Translations under genes and position numbers: made by a program
Source: Prunus persica
Taxonomy: Eukaryota; Streptophyta; Magnoliopsida; Rosales; Rosaceae
Reading direction: 5' to 3'
Length of the DNA stretch: 64,000 nucleotides
Assembly: GCF_000346465.2 (NCBI RefSeq)
Contig: NC_034009.1
Span: 14,163,792 to 14,227,791, forward strand
In this document: positions 10,925 through 23,969 of the stretch, piece by piece
Layout: each line of letters starts with the position of its first letter
Numbering within the stretch: position 1 is the stretch's first letter
Notes under the pieces: model-generated
What the model was told of the DNA's origin: nothing
Seen by the model: the letters and a program-made list of their open reading frames with translations, nothing else
Database searches by the model: none

Positions 10925-13125
10925 AATTACTTGGACGTCAAAGCTCCATAAACTTATAAATATATCCATAAACTTGTAATATCATAATTTACAATAGAAA
11001 ATATGTCTTTTACAGTATTAAGGCAAGGGTGGACCTTGGAGAAGTAAACTTGGTCCTTATTCTCATAAACACAGTGGTTACAACAATAAGGACTCATATT
11101 ACAATGGTTTGGACATAAACATTCCATAAACTTATAAAATGGATCTTTAATCTGGTATATTACAAGATTTGGGTTCCCATTTACGTGTTTTTGCACCATA
11201 ATTACAAAGTTAAGGGTCCTTAATAATCCATAATCTTATAATACTATAATTTACATTAGAAAAGATCTATCTTACAATGTTAAGGTAAGGATGGACATTG
11301 GAGAAGTAAATGTGGTTCTTATTCTTGTAAATACAACGGTTTACAATATTAAGGACCCTTTTTACAATTACTTGGACTTTAAAGTTCCATAAACTTATAA
11401 AGTGTATTCATAAACTTGTAATATCGTAATTTACAATGGAAAGGATATCCATTACAATATTTACAATGGTTTGGACGTAAACATTCCATATACTTATAAA
11501 ATGGATCATTAATATGGTATATTACAAGATCTGGGTTCCCATTTATGCATTTTTGCACCATAATTACAACGTAAAGGTTCCTTATAATCCATAATCTTAT
11601 AATACTATAATTTATATTAGAAAGGATCTCTCTTACATTGTTAAGGTAAGGATGGACCTTAGAGAAGTAAATGTAGTCCTTATTCTTGTAAACACAACGG
11701 TTTACAATATTAAGGACCCTTTTTACAATTACTTGGACGTCAAAGTTCCATAAACTTATAAAGTTTATTCATAAACTTGTAATATCGTAATTTACAATAG
11801 AAAGGATATCTATTACAATATTAAGGCAAGGGTGGACCTTGGAGATGTAAACTTGGTCCTTATTCTTGAAAACTCAACAGTTTACAACAATAAGGGCTCG
11901 TATTACAATGGTTTGGACGTAAACGTTCCATATACTTATAAAATGGATCCTTAATCTAGTATATTACAAGATTTGGGTTCCCATTTATGCATTTTTGCAC
12001 CATAATTACAACGTAAAGGTTCCTTATAATCCATAATCTTATAATACTATAATTTACATTAGAAAGGATCTCTCTTACTTTGTTAAGGTAAGGATGGACC
12101 TTGGAGAAGTAAATGCAGTCCTTATTCTTGTAAACACAACGGTTTACAATATTAAGGACTCCTTTTACAATTACTTGGATGTCAAAGTTCTATAAACTTA
12201 TATAGTGTCGTCATAAACTTGTAATATCGTAATTTACAATAGAAAGGATATTCATTACAATATTAAGGCAAGGGTGGACCTTGGAGATGTAAACTTGGTC
12301 CTTATTCTTGTAAACTCAACAGTTTATAACAATAAGGGCTAGTATTACAATGGTTTGGACATAAACGTTCCATATACTTATAAAATGGATCCTTAATCTA
12401 GTATATTACAAGATTTGGGTTCCCATTTATGTATTTTTGCACCATAATTACAATGTAAAGGTTCCTTATAATCCATAATCTTATAATACTATAATTTACA
12501 TTAGAAAGGATCTCTCTTACATTGTTAAGGTAAGGATGGACCTTGAAGAAGTAAATGTAGTCCTTATTCTTGTAACACAACGGTTTACAATATTAAAGGC
12601 CCCTTTTACAATTATTTGGACGTCAAAGTTCCATAAACTTATAAAGTGTATTCATAAACTTGTAATATCGTAATTTACAATAGAAAGGATATCCATTACA
12701 ATATTAAGACAAGGGTGGACCTTGGAGATGTAAACTTGGTCTTTATTATGGTAAACTCACCGGTTTACAACAACAAGGGCTCGTATTATCAAATGGATCC
12801 CTAATCTGGTATATTACAAGATTTGGGTTCCCATTTACGCGGTTTTGCACCATAATTACAATATTAAGGTTCCTTATAATCCTTAATCTTGTAATACTAT
12901 AATTTACATTAGAAAGGATCTTCCTTATAATGTTAAGGCAATGGTGGACCTTGGAATGTAAACGTGGTCCTTATTGTTGTAAATGCAACACTTTACAACA
13001 TAAGGACTCGTATTACAATTTTTTAGATATAAGCATTCCATAAACATGTAAAATGAATCCTTAATCTTGTAGATTACAAAATTTGGGTTCCAATTTACGC
13101 GTTTTTGCACCAAGATTACAACCCA
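10925..13125. repeat. Tandem array, ~440 bp composite unit, about 5 copies
   Basis: The landmark 'acttggacgtcaaag' recurs at about 10930, 11371, 11732, 12172 and 12613, giving periods of 440, 361, 440 and 441. The short unit lacks about 80 bases where the 'ggcaagggtggaccttgg' segment should be (near 11455). Each unit holds two related halves: 'aaggcaagggtggaccttggag' with 'cttggtccttattc', and about 260 bases on 'aaggtaaggatggaccttggag' with a similar tail. The unit is therefore an old dimer later amplified as a whole. It is AT-rich with no conserved ORF; the short minus-strand ORFs are the same repeat read several times. Confidence 0.88.
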
Positions 13126-13194
13126 GAATAACCCATTTTATACAACCAAGTACAAAGGCCTTGGAGAAATTTGAACATGTTTCACATATTATAT

Positions 13195-13266
13195 ATGCAA
13201 TTGCCAAACAGGCAACGGTAATTGCATACCGTAATGCAATTGCCAAACAGGCAACAGTAATTGCAT
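13195..13266. repeat. Two-copy 39-bp palindromic repeat
   Basis: The sequence ATGCAATTGCCAAACAGGCA recurs with an offset of 39 bases (13195 and 13234). Each copy can fold: TTGCC/GGCAA around AAACA, enclosed by ATGCAATT/AATTGCAT. It directly follows the 440 bp array. The ORF through it simply repeats the same residues. Confidence 0.65.
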
Positions 13267-13359
13267 CGGTTATTGCCAGTCCAAGTTGGTTTCTAAGTTT
13301 AGGCGATTACAACTTTTGTAACTTAATGCCAAACCTCGTAGCGCCATAATTGATGATCG

Positions 13360-15291
13360 GCCATTATTTTTTATTATTAATATATTCATAATATTTTTTG
13401 TTATTAAAAAAAAAAAAAGAATGTCTCCAATATGAGTACGAATGAAATATGCACAAAATTTGCTTTCTATTAAAGTTCAAAACCACGGATAACTACAAAA
13501 TAACAAGACCATGTAATTTGCAATTTTTTGTCTGTAACTGATATATTCTGGCTCGGCAATTGCACTTACTTACAATAGAAACAAGGATTACACAAGCAAT
13601 TGCATATTGGTCCTCATGCAATTGCAAAATGTTAAAGACAGAAATATACTAAGCAACACGAGAAATGCAATCAACTGCCAAAACTTGGCCTTTAATTAAT
13701 TTCTAACAAAAATTAGATAGCTTAATTATTTTCTGAGACTACCAGAATTAGAAATATTTGTATGCATTGCATGAGTTGTGTTATTATTTAGATCACAAGC
13801 TACAACACAATTTCTGCTCTTCTTTTTGCCAGTGACACTATTTATGGTCTTAATCGCATAATGCACCACACTAGCTATCAAAAACTTGTGTTTTCTGAAA
13901 CAATTGCACTATAAGTTTATGCTCTTATTCACTTGCACCTCTTATTCAATTTATATAAACGAGTTCTTATAAAGAACCATGGAAGAAGGCAATAACTCAA
14001 ACAAAATTTTACATTCAAACATTTGTTTTGTGCATGCAACAACCCCAAATAAATTCACTCATTATCCATATCATACACAAGTACATTATTAAAATAAAAA
14101 AAAGCCACCAAAATCACCACCAAACTTATTATTAACGATACGAAAAATATGAATGGAAATTTCAACATATAATATGAACTTGAGGAGCACCATTCATATT
14201 CAAAAACAAAACAAAAAATTATTATCACGCATAAATCGTATAATATGAATGGTAAATTAATCACAATAAAGAAACAAGTTCTAGAACTTCAAACTAGCCT
14301 GCAACGAATGGAATTTAAATATAAAATTGCATACCAAAAATATTCAACAAAAAACCTGAACAACATAAAACCCATAAAATATTAGGCTAAACCAGAAATG
14401 GAAGAGAATAAAAAAGAAATATGAAACAAAACCAAGGAAAAAATTGTTGCTGATGGGTGGGGTTTTCAGTGAATCTTAAATCTGTGATGAGATGGGGTTC
14501 AAGAGTTGAATATACAGCAGTAAGACATTATAGCTGGGCTGAGATGAGATCGAAGATGCCGCATGCAGTTTGCATCATGCCTTTGCCACTGTTGAGAGAG
14601 AGGTGAGCTTATCAATCTGTATATGGGAGGAAGACTCAATCACTGCCGTGAAGAAATAGAGGAGTCGACGTGTTAGATGGGTTGTTGGTCGCCGTCGACA
14701 AAGTGATAAAAGAGAGGGAGCTTTTCTGTTTCTTAAAAAAAAATCTCAAATGAGATGAGGGATTAGGGTTTAGATGGAGAGATGCTATGGTGTGGAAAGG
14801 CCCATCGTAATATTTTCTATTTCTATTTCTATTTTTTTTTCTTTTTAAAAAATAAAATATATAATATTTACCTGCCACCTGTTGGGGCAGTTTAAAAAAA
14901 GTTGCGCATCGGTGCGCCGGGTGCACTATAGACGTTGCCTAAGTGTTGACTACCTTCTAAGGGCTATGCTTTATTTTCCTTGGGTTGTATTAAGTGATGT
15001 GCTGGTGTTGATTTTTAAATTTAAAAGTTAAAATTAGAAGTTGCTGAGTTTGTGATGTATTGTGAAAATGAGGGGGTTTAGGTTTGGGTTTAGGGGGATA
15101 ACTCAGGGGCTCTATTTATAATGATCGAGGACAGAAACAAAATTCATTTCTTTTGCTGGCCTCTATTATTATTTTCTTGGAGAGCGGGAAAAAGCAAGAG
15201 CATCTCTTTGGGACTTGCGTTGGATGCATCAATCTTTTATGCTTATTTTTTTAGTACAATTGATAGTTCAACTAGAGGAGAGAGAAATTTC
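13360..15291. other. AT-rich spacer, no gene recognised
   Basis: Long AT-rich stretch. A minus-strand ORF at 14636-14926 (96 codons) is rich in Lys, Arg and Phe, has no recognisable domain, and runs across homopolymers, so I do not call it a gene. Confidence 0.5.
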
Positions 15292-17030
15292 TGTAACAAC
15301 CCGATCTTTAATTAATTTTTAATTATTAGTTTATTGTGAGAAAAGCAATTTTGTCCCTAGAAAAATTTATTAGGAAAGAAGTAGACTTTTTATTTGGGAA
15401 GGAATTTGAAAATTTTGCTTGTAGCATTGCATTGAGCACGTCAATACGAGTCTGTAGACACATAGTGGACTCGAATTGGAGTTATAACGAATAAATTACA
15501 ATCAAAATATGTTGAGGGGCAAAATGGTAATTTGTCAATTCAGAATTTTTTTTTAAAAAAAACCCTCTCTCTCTCTCTCTCTCTCAGCGATACCTCCCAT
15601 CCCCCGTATTTTCTCCCGACCGCCACCAATCCTCCCAGCCACCACCATACACCACCCCAACCCACCGGACTGGACCCAAACTCACCGACGTCGCTCCACC
15701 GTCAACCTTAGCCTACTCTGATGCCAGCCACCATCAAAATCTCGCCGGGAAAGCTGAGAAATCCGGCCGGTTTTACTGGAATTTCACAAGCGTCGTATGC
15801 CATCATCCGGCGACCGAATCTGATGAACTAGGTATGGAATTTCATCTATTCTGCGAGCTTTAGCTGATGGTTGGGTAGCATTTCAGAAATTTCTAGCGTT
15901 AATAGCTCGACTTTGGATTCAAAGTTTTGCTGGTTTTGGGACCGCAATTCCGGCCACTTCCGGCCATTTTTCGGGGTAGGTCCAAGAACAAAAGTGGTTC
16001 CAAATAGGGTGTTTTATAACATAGTGAAGTCACATTCAATTCTAAAATTATCTCTTGGTCCTCACGAGCGCGTAGGAATTCGCGGATCTCAATTCGGACA
16101 ACGATTGAACCCCGAACGGATCTCGCATATTATGCGATTTTCGGATTCGATACGTTTGAACTGTTAGATCGTAGTCATCTTCATATACGTTGATCCAGAA
16201 AATTCAAGGATCGTGTAGGTTTCGATGGATCGTGAATCAGAGTCCCAGATACTCCGAAAAGGCCAACCTTAGGGTTGGGTTTACAGTAATCATCTAGTCA
16301 AGCGATCGTGAGCGATCTGACCATCCGATCGAAACTGTACTCTCGGGACATATGTCCTAGGTATGTTAGAACCTCTAGGAACCCTCGGACCGGAATTTTA
16401 AGTTCGTGGACCCCACGGGGTCCCGGGTTGACTTGTTGGAATTTTATCGCTTCTAAGTCCCAAGGCACTTTTAGACCACTCTAAACCTTGGGAAACGCTA
16501 TTGTGACCATGGAAATGACTTTAAAGTTTATGCATGTATTTCTAGGAACCCAGGGCTAGGGTTTCAGATAAAATAACGTTGATGAGCTCTATTGTTTATG
16601 TATGAGCTTTTAGGAAGTTCATGTACGTGCGAGTGTTCAGTGGTTTAATTATGGCATTAATTTCATAAATATAAATGATCCCGGAATGGGCACGCATAGT
16701 TGGAAGCATATTCTACTATGCGAGGGTATATCCAAGGGTTATTTCAGTGTTTGGTGATAATGCTTAAGTGGAGCTGAGGAAACCTTTACAAGCATTTAAT
16801 TATCTGTTTATTTATCACCTGTTTATATATTCATATGGTTAATTGTGTTGTAAGAAGATAAATATAATATTGGGATGGTATGTTAGTCAGAGATCAATGT
16901 GGTTAACAAACTGGCTAAGTATTTAATACATATATTCAGTAGTTGAAAAGGATGAATCGTAGCTCTTGGCTTTTATCAAATGGTGGTATATATATATATA
17001 TATATATTTAAGTTTAGTTGAGAACCAATT
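15292..17030 (+). mobile_element. LTR of a Tekay-type gypsy element, solo or truncated
   Basis: It starts TGTAACAACCCGATC at 15292, much as the complete element's LTR starts (reverse complement, TGTAACACCCCGA). It continues with a (CT)n tract at 15564-15586, a CCACTTCCGGCCA block near 15955, and 16060-16260 that parallels the reverse complement of 32690-32860 (GGATCTCAATTCGGAC, GCATATTATGCGATTTTCG). A 7-bp hairpin CGCATAG/CTATGCG at 16693-16722 sits in the GGATG/TGGAAG-type region. No primer site, gag or pol follows. The right boundary is unclear; sequence of another kind begins by about 17150. Confidence 0.65.
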
Positions 17031-17149
17031 TATTGAAAGTTGATATAAACGACGGGTTATGGTTTTCAAACCCACCACGAGGGTACCCCTAGTTGCCTTT
17101 GAAACTGTTGAAATAAAAAAATTCATTGACAGCAAATTAAATATTGGCC

Positions 17150-20087
17150 CAAGTTTAAAGAAGTTGGGCTCATAGCTAAAATGGTTTTGTGGACTTGTTG
17201 CTAAATTGTTTTAGGCCCAAATGAATTAATATTAATATTTTTACAAAGAAAATATTAACGTACTGAAAGCAGTATCAGAACATGTACGTTGAAGGGGTGA
17301 CTGTAATGGGAAGTCACTCCCACCCACACAGTACGTGAGGCCATAACTGGCTCCACTCTGTCAGTTCCTCTAAGTCTATAAAAAGGGACTAAAGGAGGCA
17401 AAGAACACAGAAGAGAAAAAGCACCAAACTGCTGCAGAAATACACAAAGAAAAAAAGCACCCAACTACTGCAGAAATACACAGAAGAAAAAAAGAAACAC
17501 CGAACTGCTGCAAAAATCCAAAGAATAGAAGCAAGCAAAAGAGATACGAAGCTCTGTCACAATACCACTAAGAAGGTATAAACAAATTCATTTAAGTATC
17601 CTTTATGAACAACTGACTTGCAGGTAAAAAAATATGTAGGTGAGGCCATTGTACAGAAGCCTGAACTTCCTCCATGTTTGATATCAAGAAATGTATCATA
17701 TCAACAGAGACCTCAGCAGGGGAAAAATGTGAACAAATCCTCCCAAATTGGCAATAATTATGCTACTTATACAAAGAGAGCTCTCACAAGGACCTCTCTG
17801 TTGTGAATTACAAATGGGCTTCTGCAAGAACCCCACTGTACAAGTGCTGTGAACACCTTGTGAGTGTCCATAGGCACATTGTGGTACTCAGAGAAGAGCT
17901 TGCGAGTGTTCTTGAGTACCAAAAACAAAAAAACATCAATAGTTCAGACGCTTTGTTACATGCTCAACCCACCTTCAGCAGAGCGAAATTCCAAATCTGC
18001 AGATTGGAGAAAGAACAGGTAGCAAAACGTGCTGCAAATGGAGAAAATGAATAACTCTGTTTTAATCTCACCCATTGGCATAAACAGAAGAAAATATATT
18101 AAAGGAGATGTAGAAATTACTGAGTGCCAAAAAGCTTACAAAAGCTGATGATTCACACCCACGTTTTGTGCTTCAAAATTTGCCAACAAAGAAAAAAATC
18201 CCTAGCCAGACAGCCCAAGAAAATTATTAAGCCAGCACTCCTCTGTAGCAAATTGCTAATATCATAAAAGCTTCTCACTTTGTTGCTGGCAAAACATGAA
18301 GCAACTGAGGCAAAGCAAAGCCAGCATCTTAATTGGTAGTATGATGGCCCTCTCAAATGATGTGAGTCTACAAAGGAAAATATGCAAAGCCTTAGAAATT
18401 CCAATCAAATTGGAAAGAAAAGAAGGCACAAAGCATCAGCAAGCAAAAAAAACAGCAAAAGAAAAAATGGCTCACCAAGAAGCCTCCTGTGTTGCGACTG
18501 TTGAAGAACCCAAAAGCAACATAAGCCAAGAACAAAGAAAGCTTTCCTGTCAAGTCAATACAAAACCAAAGATGAGTATTTTTTTTAATTATCCGAGGGA
18601 CTTTAAACACATAATGGGTGAAGACCAAACCCATTTTGGTGGAAGTCTGCCACAAGTACATAGGAAACAACAAAAAGCCAAAAAAAAGGTCAAGCATGGA
18701 TTCGTGGCTGAACTTTGAGATTAAAAAGTGGGAGAAGCTTTAGCTATGAAATTGGTACTGCCAAACTCAACAAAATACACAAATAGCTCTTTGGCTTCTG
18801 CATGTTGTGTTAGGCAAAGAAACCCAATTCATGTTGCACATGAGGAAAAGAAAGAAGAAATGGCTTACAGGACTCACTCTAAAATAAAAGAGGGTTGAGG
18901 TTATGTTATTGTGTCAGAACAAAAAACACAGAGTTGGGAAGGCTAAGGAGAGACCAGCAAAAGCAAGGAAGATGAAAAGAAACAAAAAGAAAATTGCCTT
19001 CTTGTCAGACCAAAAATGCACAAGTGGGCAACACAAGTCACCAAGACAAATAGCCATACAAAAAGCCGCCTCCTCCAAAGTTGAGGCTCCAAAGCCTTCT
19101 CTCACGCCAGAGCAATTGAAAGCCAAGCAACAAGAGTTTAGGGAAGAAGGAAAAAGACAAAAAGAAGAAAAGTAGCAAATAAAGAATAATAAGCTCTGTA
19201 CTTCTTTTTGGTTCAAAAGCTCTATATTTCTTTTGACAAACAGACGATGCCTTTCAAGTTCCCAGACTTTAAATTAATAATTTAATAGGCTATAAGGTCT
19301 AACTCTGACAGAAAGGAGCAAGGGAAAGGACCAACCTTGTTTTGATATCGCTTTGGTTTTGGAGTTTCAAACTCAAAGCTCTGAAGTGATTATGGCTAGT
19401 GGGTAGCTGAAGAGATATAGAAATTGGTCCTGTTTGAGTTTGAACTACTCTGGATAAAGATGGGAGTAACTCAGTTTGAATTGATCTCTACTACTCCAAA
19501 TAGATATCGGTTTTGGTTTCAGTTAGCAGCTGGCTCTCAAAGCCTCTCTGACGTGGGCTTTTTGTTTATGGGCCAACTAATGGAAATGTCAAGACCTGAA
19601 AACAAATTGATGGGTTGACAAAACAAATTACCCATTAACTCTCAAAAGCCCAAAATATTTTATAGGTGGTCCAAATAAATTATGTGGTTCATGGATTAAT
19701 CCTTAAAAACCATATGTGAGTAAATTCAAATTTCTCATGGGTCATCTACCCTGCAAATTTCAATGAGATCAAATTCAAATCTCTCAAATATACAAATTCT
19801 TTCAAGGGATCATTCATTCCTTGAAAGTCAAATCAAATTGTCTGAACTACGTCCGGTTTGATTCCGCCAAGGATACGTAGGCAATTTGGAAATTCAATCC
19901 AAATACAACCGCAAGTCCAAATAGAATCCCTAGTGCACCTTAACCAAATTCGCCCCAAACACTTTTCCAACCATAAAATCAAATTGAATTCCAGGTCCAA
20001 CCACATTCATCCAAATTTCATAAAATATTTCTCCTACCACAAATTCTTTCAAGGGGTCATTCATTCCTTGAAAGTCCAATCAAATTA
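17150..20087 (+). mobile_element. Upstream part of gag-protease retroelement (leader)
   Basis: A TATA box (TATAAAAAGG, 17377-17386) follows a GC-richer promoter-like stretch. Just downstream, the A-rich block with 'aaactgctgcagaaatacac' is repeated three or four times (17420-17520). The rest, 17600-19200, is A-rich with several open but unrelated short frames heavy in Lys and Gln. Near 19793 and 20037 the block 'caaattctttcaaggg' through 'ccttgaaagtc' is duplicated, each copy leading into GAACTAC...TACGTAGGCA or TATGTAGGCA, a motif common in the R region of plant Tat/Ogre-like LTRs. This stretch may belong to the element's original longer LTR or leader. Confidence 0.45.
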
Positions 20088-20365
20088 TGTGAGAACTACA
20101 AAAGGCTTAATCCCCAAAATGGGGTATGTAGGCAGTCTAGGGTCCCCTGGATGCAACCGTAACATCAAGTAAATTCCATTATTTATTTCATTCTTCATAT
20201 TGGAATCAAAGGGTTTTTCTCTTTCCAAAGAGATTATAATTAAGAGATATTTTTTTATCTTGAATGGGTCGTACTCAATTAAACAATAAAAACTCTTATT
20301 TGTAAATAAGAGTGAGATTATGTTGGGTGAATTTTTAATTACTTTATTACACTTTTTATCAAACA
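20088..20365 (+). repeat. Left terminal direct repeat of gag-protease retroelement
   Basis: Bases 20088-20365 (TGTGAGAACTAC to TTATCAAACA) recur almost unchanged at 24310-24585. The repeat starts with TG and ends with CA, as LTRs do. It is followed at once by TAATTTTTGGCACGCCCAGT, a plausible primer-binding region; I cannot name the tRNA. A stem (AACTCTTATTTG/CAAATAAGAG-type, 20290-20313) lies inside it. Confidence 0.7.
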
Positions 20366-20474
20366 TAATTTTTGGCACGCCCAGTGGGACCCATTCTCCC
20401 TTTCATCCCCAATGGTTGATGAAATGAACTAATATTTTTTTCTTATGTCTTTCTTTATTTAACAGGAAAACGAC

Positions 20475-22630
20475 ATGGCACCACAAGTAACTGTATACTT
20501 TCATAAGCTTCCTGCTGGATCACCAAAACGTGTCGGTCACCGAGTCACCTTCACTATGGATCATGCACCAGTTGTCAACGATGTTCCAAAGGCTAGCCCA
20601 AAGATCAAGACTAGCAAGGCTTTCGTGAAAGTCACTAAGACTCAACTGATGAAATCCCCATCCAAAAATTCCATAAGGAATGCAAGCAAAAGGGTTGCAC
20701 GAGCTTTCAAGAAGAAAACTACACAAGCTAACTCATTTGAGCTCATTGAAATTATCCCGGTTTAGCTATTGAGACACATGTATCCAAGATCATCAAGAGC
20801 ATTCGACGCAAAGTCAATGATTCAATCGCGACTCCGATTATCACTCAAATTATGATTGATTCAATTCCAATTACCTTAACTACCACCGAGTCCGTCATGG
20901 TAATCACTACCAAGGAAGATGAGGAAGTTTCACCTACAACCCCAAAGGACCAAGATTCTGAGTCTCATTTAAAATTTGCAGAGGAATCAATAAGGCTTAC
21001 ACACTCTGATCATCAACAAAAACAGGTAGAGGTGTCTGGCCCAAGCAAGTCTAAAGAAGGCTCCAAGAAGCAAACTGTGGAGGTCCAAGATCACTTGACA
21101 CCGGGGGCAAGTCCCAAGTCTTTAATTGTTTCGAGACCATACACAGGGCCAGTCACTAGCACAAGGGCTTGGGCTTTATCACTTCAGTCTCTTGAGGCGA
21201 TACCTCTCCAAAGGAACAAGTCAGATTGTCAAGAACAATTAGTTACCCAATTCCAAGGGTTTTACATAAATGAAGAAAGTGAAAGTTTCGAAAATATGCC
21301 TGTCATGGTGACCGGTACAACAAGTGCAGACGAACAACTTCTTGATATGCAAAGAAAGCTTGCTGAAAGGGAAGCAGAAGTGGCAGCACTAACAGCTCAA
21401 TTAGCCGCCAAAGTTATCGTAGATAGCAAAAAGAAAGATGAAGAAAGAAAGGAGGAGGAGGTAGGAGAGAGTTCTAATAGCCAAATAACTCATCAAGATA
21501 TAAAGACTGCAGAAGGAATCCGCGAATTCCAGATGTCTATATCACCACCTATCCTCTGATACCGGAAGCCTTATCCAGCTCATTATGATGCGTTGCCTTT
21601 CCCCAAGGGTTATCATAAGCCGACTTTTGATAAGTTTGATGGGTTGAGCGGCTCCCCACATGAACATTTAGCTCACTTTTCCTCTGCATGTGGAGAAACT
21701 TCACAATCATATGCTTTGCTAATAAGGCAATTCGTTTAATCCCTTAAAGGGTCTGCTTTCACTTGGTATACTCAATTACTGCGGGGGTCCATTCTAACAT
21801 GGGACAACATGCAAAAGGTTTTTCTTGCACAATTTGTCAACTCGAAGAAAAAAGTCTCGCTCATAGATTTGGCCAAAACCACACAAAAACCTGGGGAGAG
21901 TGCAAATGATTTTATTATGAGATGGAGGAGTCTTAATCTCCAATGTACTGAAAAGATCACCGAGCAATCTGCAGTGCAGATGTGTTATAACAATCTTCTG
22001 CCATAAATTGCAATGATTGTCGCAACAGCGGAGCCTCAATCATTCGATGCATTGGTGTCAAAGGCGAGTAACGTTGAAATACAAATTGTTCGTCAGAAGA
22101 CAACAACAAAAATCCAAATTGGGGGAAAGAAGAGTGAAGGCAAGAAAACATTCAAGAAAGGGGAGTCAATGGCTACTTTTGTCAAAACAGACAAGAAAAA
22201 TGACAGAGGAAAAGGTAAAGAAGAAACAAGGAGACTCACTCTTAAAGAAAGGAAAGAGGTCAAGTATACATTTGATGATGAGGATGTTGAAACTATCTTG
22301 GATGAACTCCTCGCAGCAAAAGCAATCAAACTTCCAGAACCAAAGCGCCCTGCAGAAGTTGATAAGACTAATGATTCTAAATATTGCAGGTACCACCAGA
22401 TCGTGAGTAATCCATTAAGAGATTGCTATGTGCTTAAAAACATAATTCAAGAAAAAATCAACAATCATGAGATAGAGGTGGATTCATCTTCAAAGCAGCA
22501 AACTGCAACATCTAACATGATTGAGGGTGAACTTATTTCTCATGTTTCCTTGCCTAATGTTCCTACCTTGTATGATCTTATGACCGCACCTAGCCTAGAT
22601 GTTTGGGAAGATTCTCCTGATGAGTCCTAA
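20475..22630 (+). pseudogene. Retroelement gag, broken by stops
   Basis: Open segments 20475-20765, 20852-21559, 21809-22006 and 22013-22630 follow one another and read as one gag polyprotein. Early parts are basic and low-complexity, then comes a coiled segment with REAEVAALTAQLAAK. Around 21600-22000 the capsid-like core includes a YHKPTFDKFDG block, GSAFTWYTQLL (about 21750), TWDNMQKVFLAQF and DFIMRWRSLNLQC. A stop interrupts the core at about 21738 and another lies near 22003. A CRYHQ segment at about 22385 is typical of these gag C-termini. The product would package element RNA. No reverse transcriptase is encoded anywhere nearby. Confidence 0.75.
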
Positions 22631-22687
22631 AGTGAATGGCAGACGGTTGTCAAAAGAAGGACTAAAAAAATTATCAAACATTCCTCG

Positions 22688-22975
22688 GTGCTAAAGTCAT
22701 CTACTCATCATGGTGTCAAAATTACAAGTAGGCCATCTCTGAAAAACAAGAAATTGAAAAAGAAGATTTCAGAGAAACCGAAGACCATACAAGGGAAAGA
22801 GTACGAACAGCAACCAAGGGCATCAGTTACCCTCGCTGAATTTTTACCTGCTAGTCTCCTCAAGAAACATTACGAAGAAAAGGAAGAATGCTTTGCTTGT
22901 TTCATGACTTCGTATGAAACCTCTGAAGAAGTAGATCAAACCACGCTGCATACTGCACTAGTCATTAATTCTTGA
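22688..22975 (+). pseudogene. Retroelement linker between gag and protease
   Basis: A Lys-rich open segment of 95 codons ends with a LAEFLPASLLKKHY block and an acidic EEKEECFACF stretch. It lies in the same series between gag and protease, after the stop at 22628, and continues the same polyprotein arrangement. No catalytic motif is present. Confidence 0.55.
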
Positions 22976-22985
22976 TAAGCTAAAA

Positions 22986-23960
22986 ATGACAGAAATTCCA
23001 ATTTCTTCAAAACGTTTTGCAGTAGAAATACCAGTTAAAGCAAGTAGTTCTAGATCTCAGGAAGGACAAACTTGTGCCAGGGACCGATCACAGCTTGATG
23101 TGTTAGCTCATTTGAAACGTATCCCAGCTTTTCTTAATATCTATGATGCTATGCAAATGTTAAAGGAAATTAGAGAAGCACTCACTGTGGCTTTAATGAG
23201 CCCAGAGATGTTCAAAACCAGTTTCGAACCAGCAAATGCGGCTATTACATCACCAAAATATTGTGCTTGTTGTTTAGCAAGCATCACATTTGATGAAAAT
23301 GATATGATGTTTGGATCTGAGTTCCACAACCGACCACTTTATGTTAGCGGAGAAGTTGGAAATACATTGATCAAACGAATTTTGCTTGATTGTGGCTTAG
23401 CAGTAAATCTTCTTCCTCTAAAGACACTTCATATGATTAGAATGAGTGCACGACAGTTGTCTCCATCCATGCTGACGATTCAGGGTTTCAATCAAGTCGG
23501 ACAAAGAGCCATGGGTACTATAGCATTGCAAATGGGAATAGGGGAACTCTATTCCGATGCCCTTTTTCATGTCATTGACGCTGACACATCTTACAATGTC
23601 CCATTGGGGCACCCATGGCTCCACACATATGGCATTGTTCCTTCTACATTACATCAGTGTTTTAAGTTCTTATCAAATGGGGAAGTCAAAAGGGTCTCTG
23701 CAGATGCTGATCCATTTGGTGGTGAAGAAGTTAATTATTCAGATGCAAAGTTCTATAAATCACCAAGCCTTACCTTTCTACAGCCGCAAAATATAGAAAA
23801 AGCCAGGCAAGAGCTGAACATAAAAACGGGAGGAGCATCAGGGTCAACAAAACCGATCAAAATAAAGATCACAATGCCTTCTGGTGTTTTCCCAAATAAA
23901 GAAAAGACTTCAAGGGTGGCTGTCAAATATTCACCAAATGACCAAAAAAGGACAAGTTAA
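22986..23960 (+). pseudogene. Retroelement aspartic-protease-like region
   Basis: This 324-codon open segment contains LLDCGLAVNLLPLKTL (about codons 136-151), the form taken by the retropepsin active-site region (D-S/T-G) in this group of plant gypsy-like elements. Here the residue after Asp is Cys, and the usual Ser is Leu (DCGLA). Downstream, QRAMGTIALQMGIGELYS and HVIDADTSYNVPLGHPWL fit the C-terminal half of the fold (family norm GRPWL; here GHPWL). It is not followed by reverse transcriptase or integrase, so this copy cannot be autonomous. Confidence 0.7.
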
Positions 23961-23969
23961 AAAGCACTG

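Noticed and set aside
10954..13113. Several minus-strand ORFs starting MVQK..NGNPNLVIY
   Set aside because: They are repeated translations of the 440-bp tandem unit, with stops differing between copies.
10925..13125. CRISPR-like array
   Set aside because: Units are long, contiguous and AT-rich with no spacers, and the sequence is a plant nuclear genome.
14636..14926. 96-codon minus-strand ORF
   Set aside because: Runs through homopolymers and shows no recognisable family or splice context.
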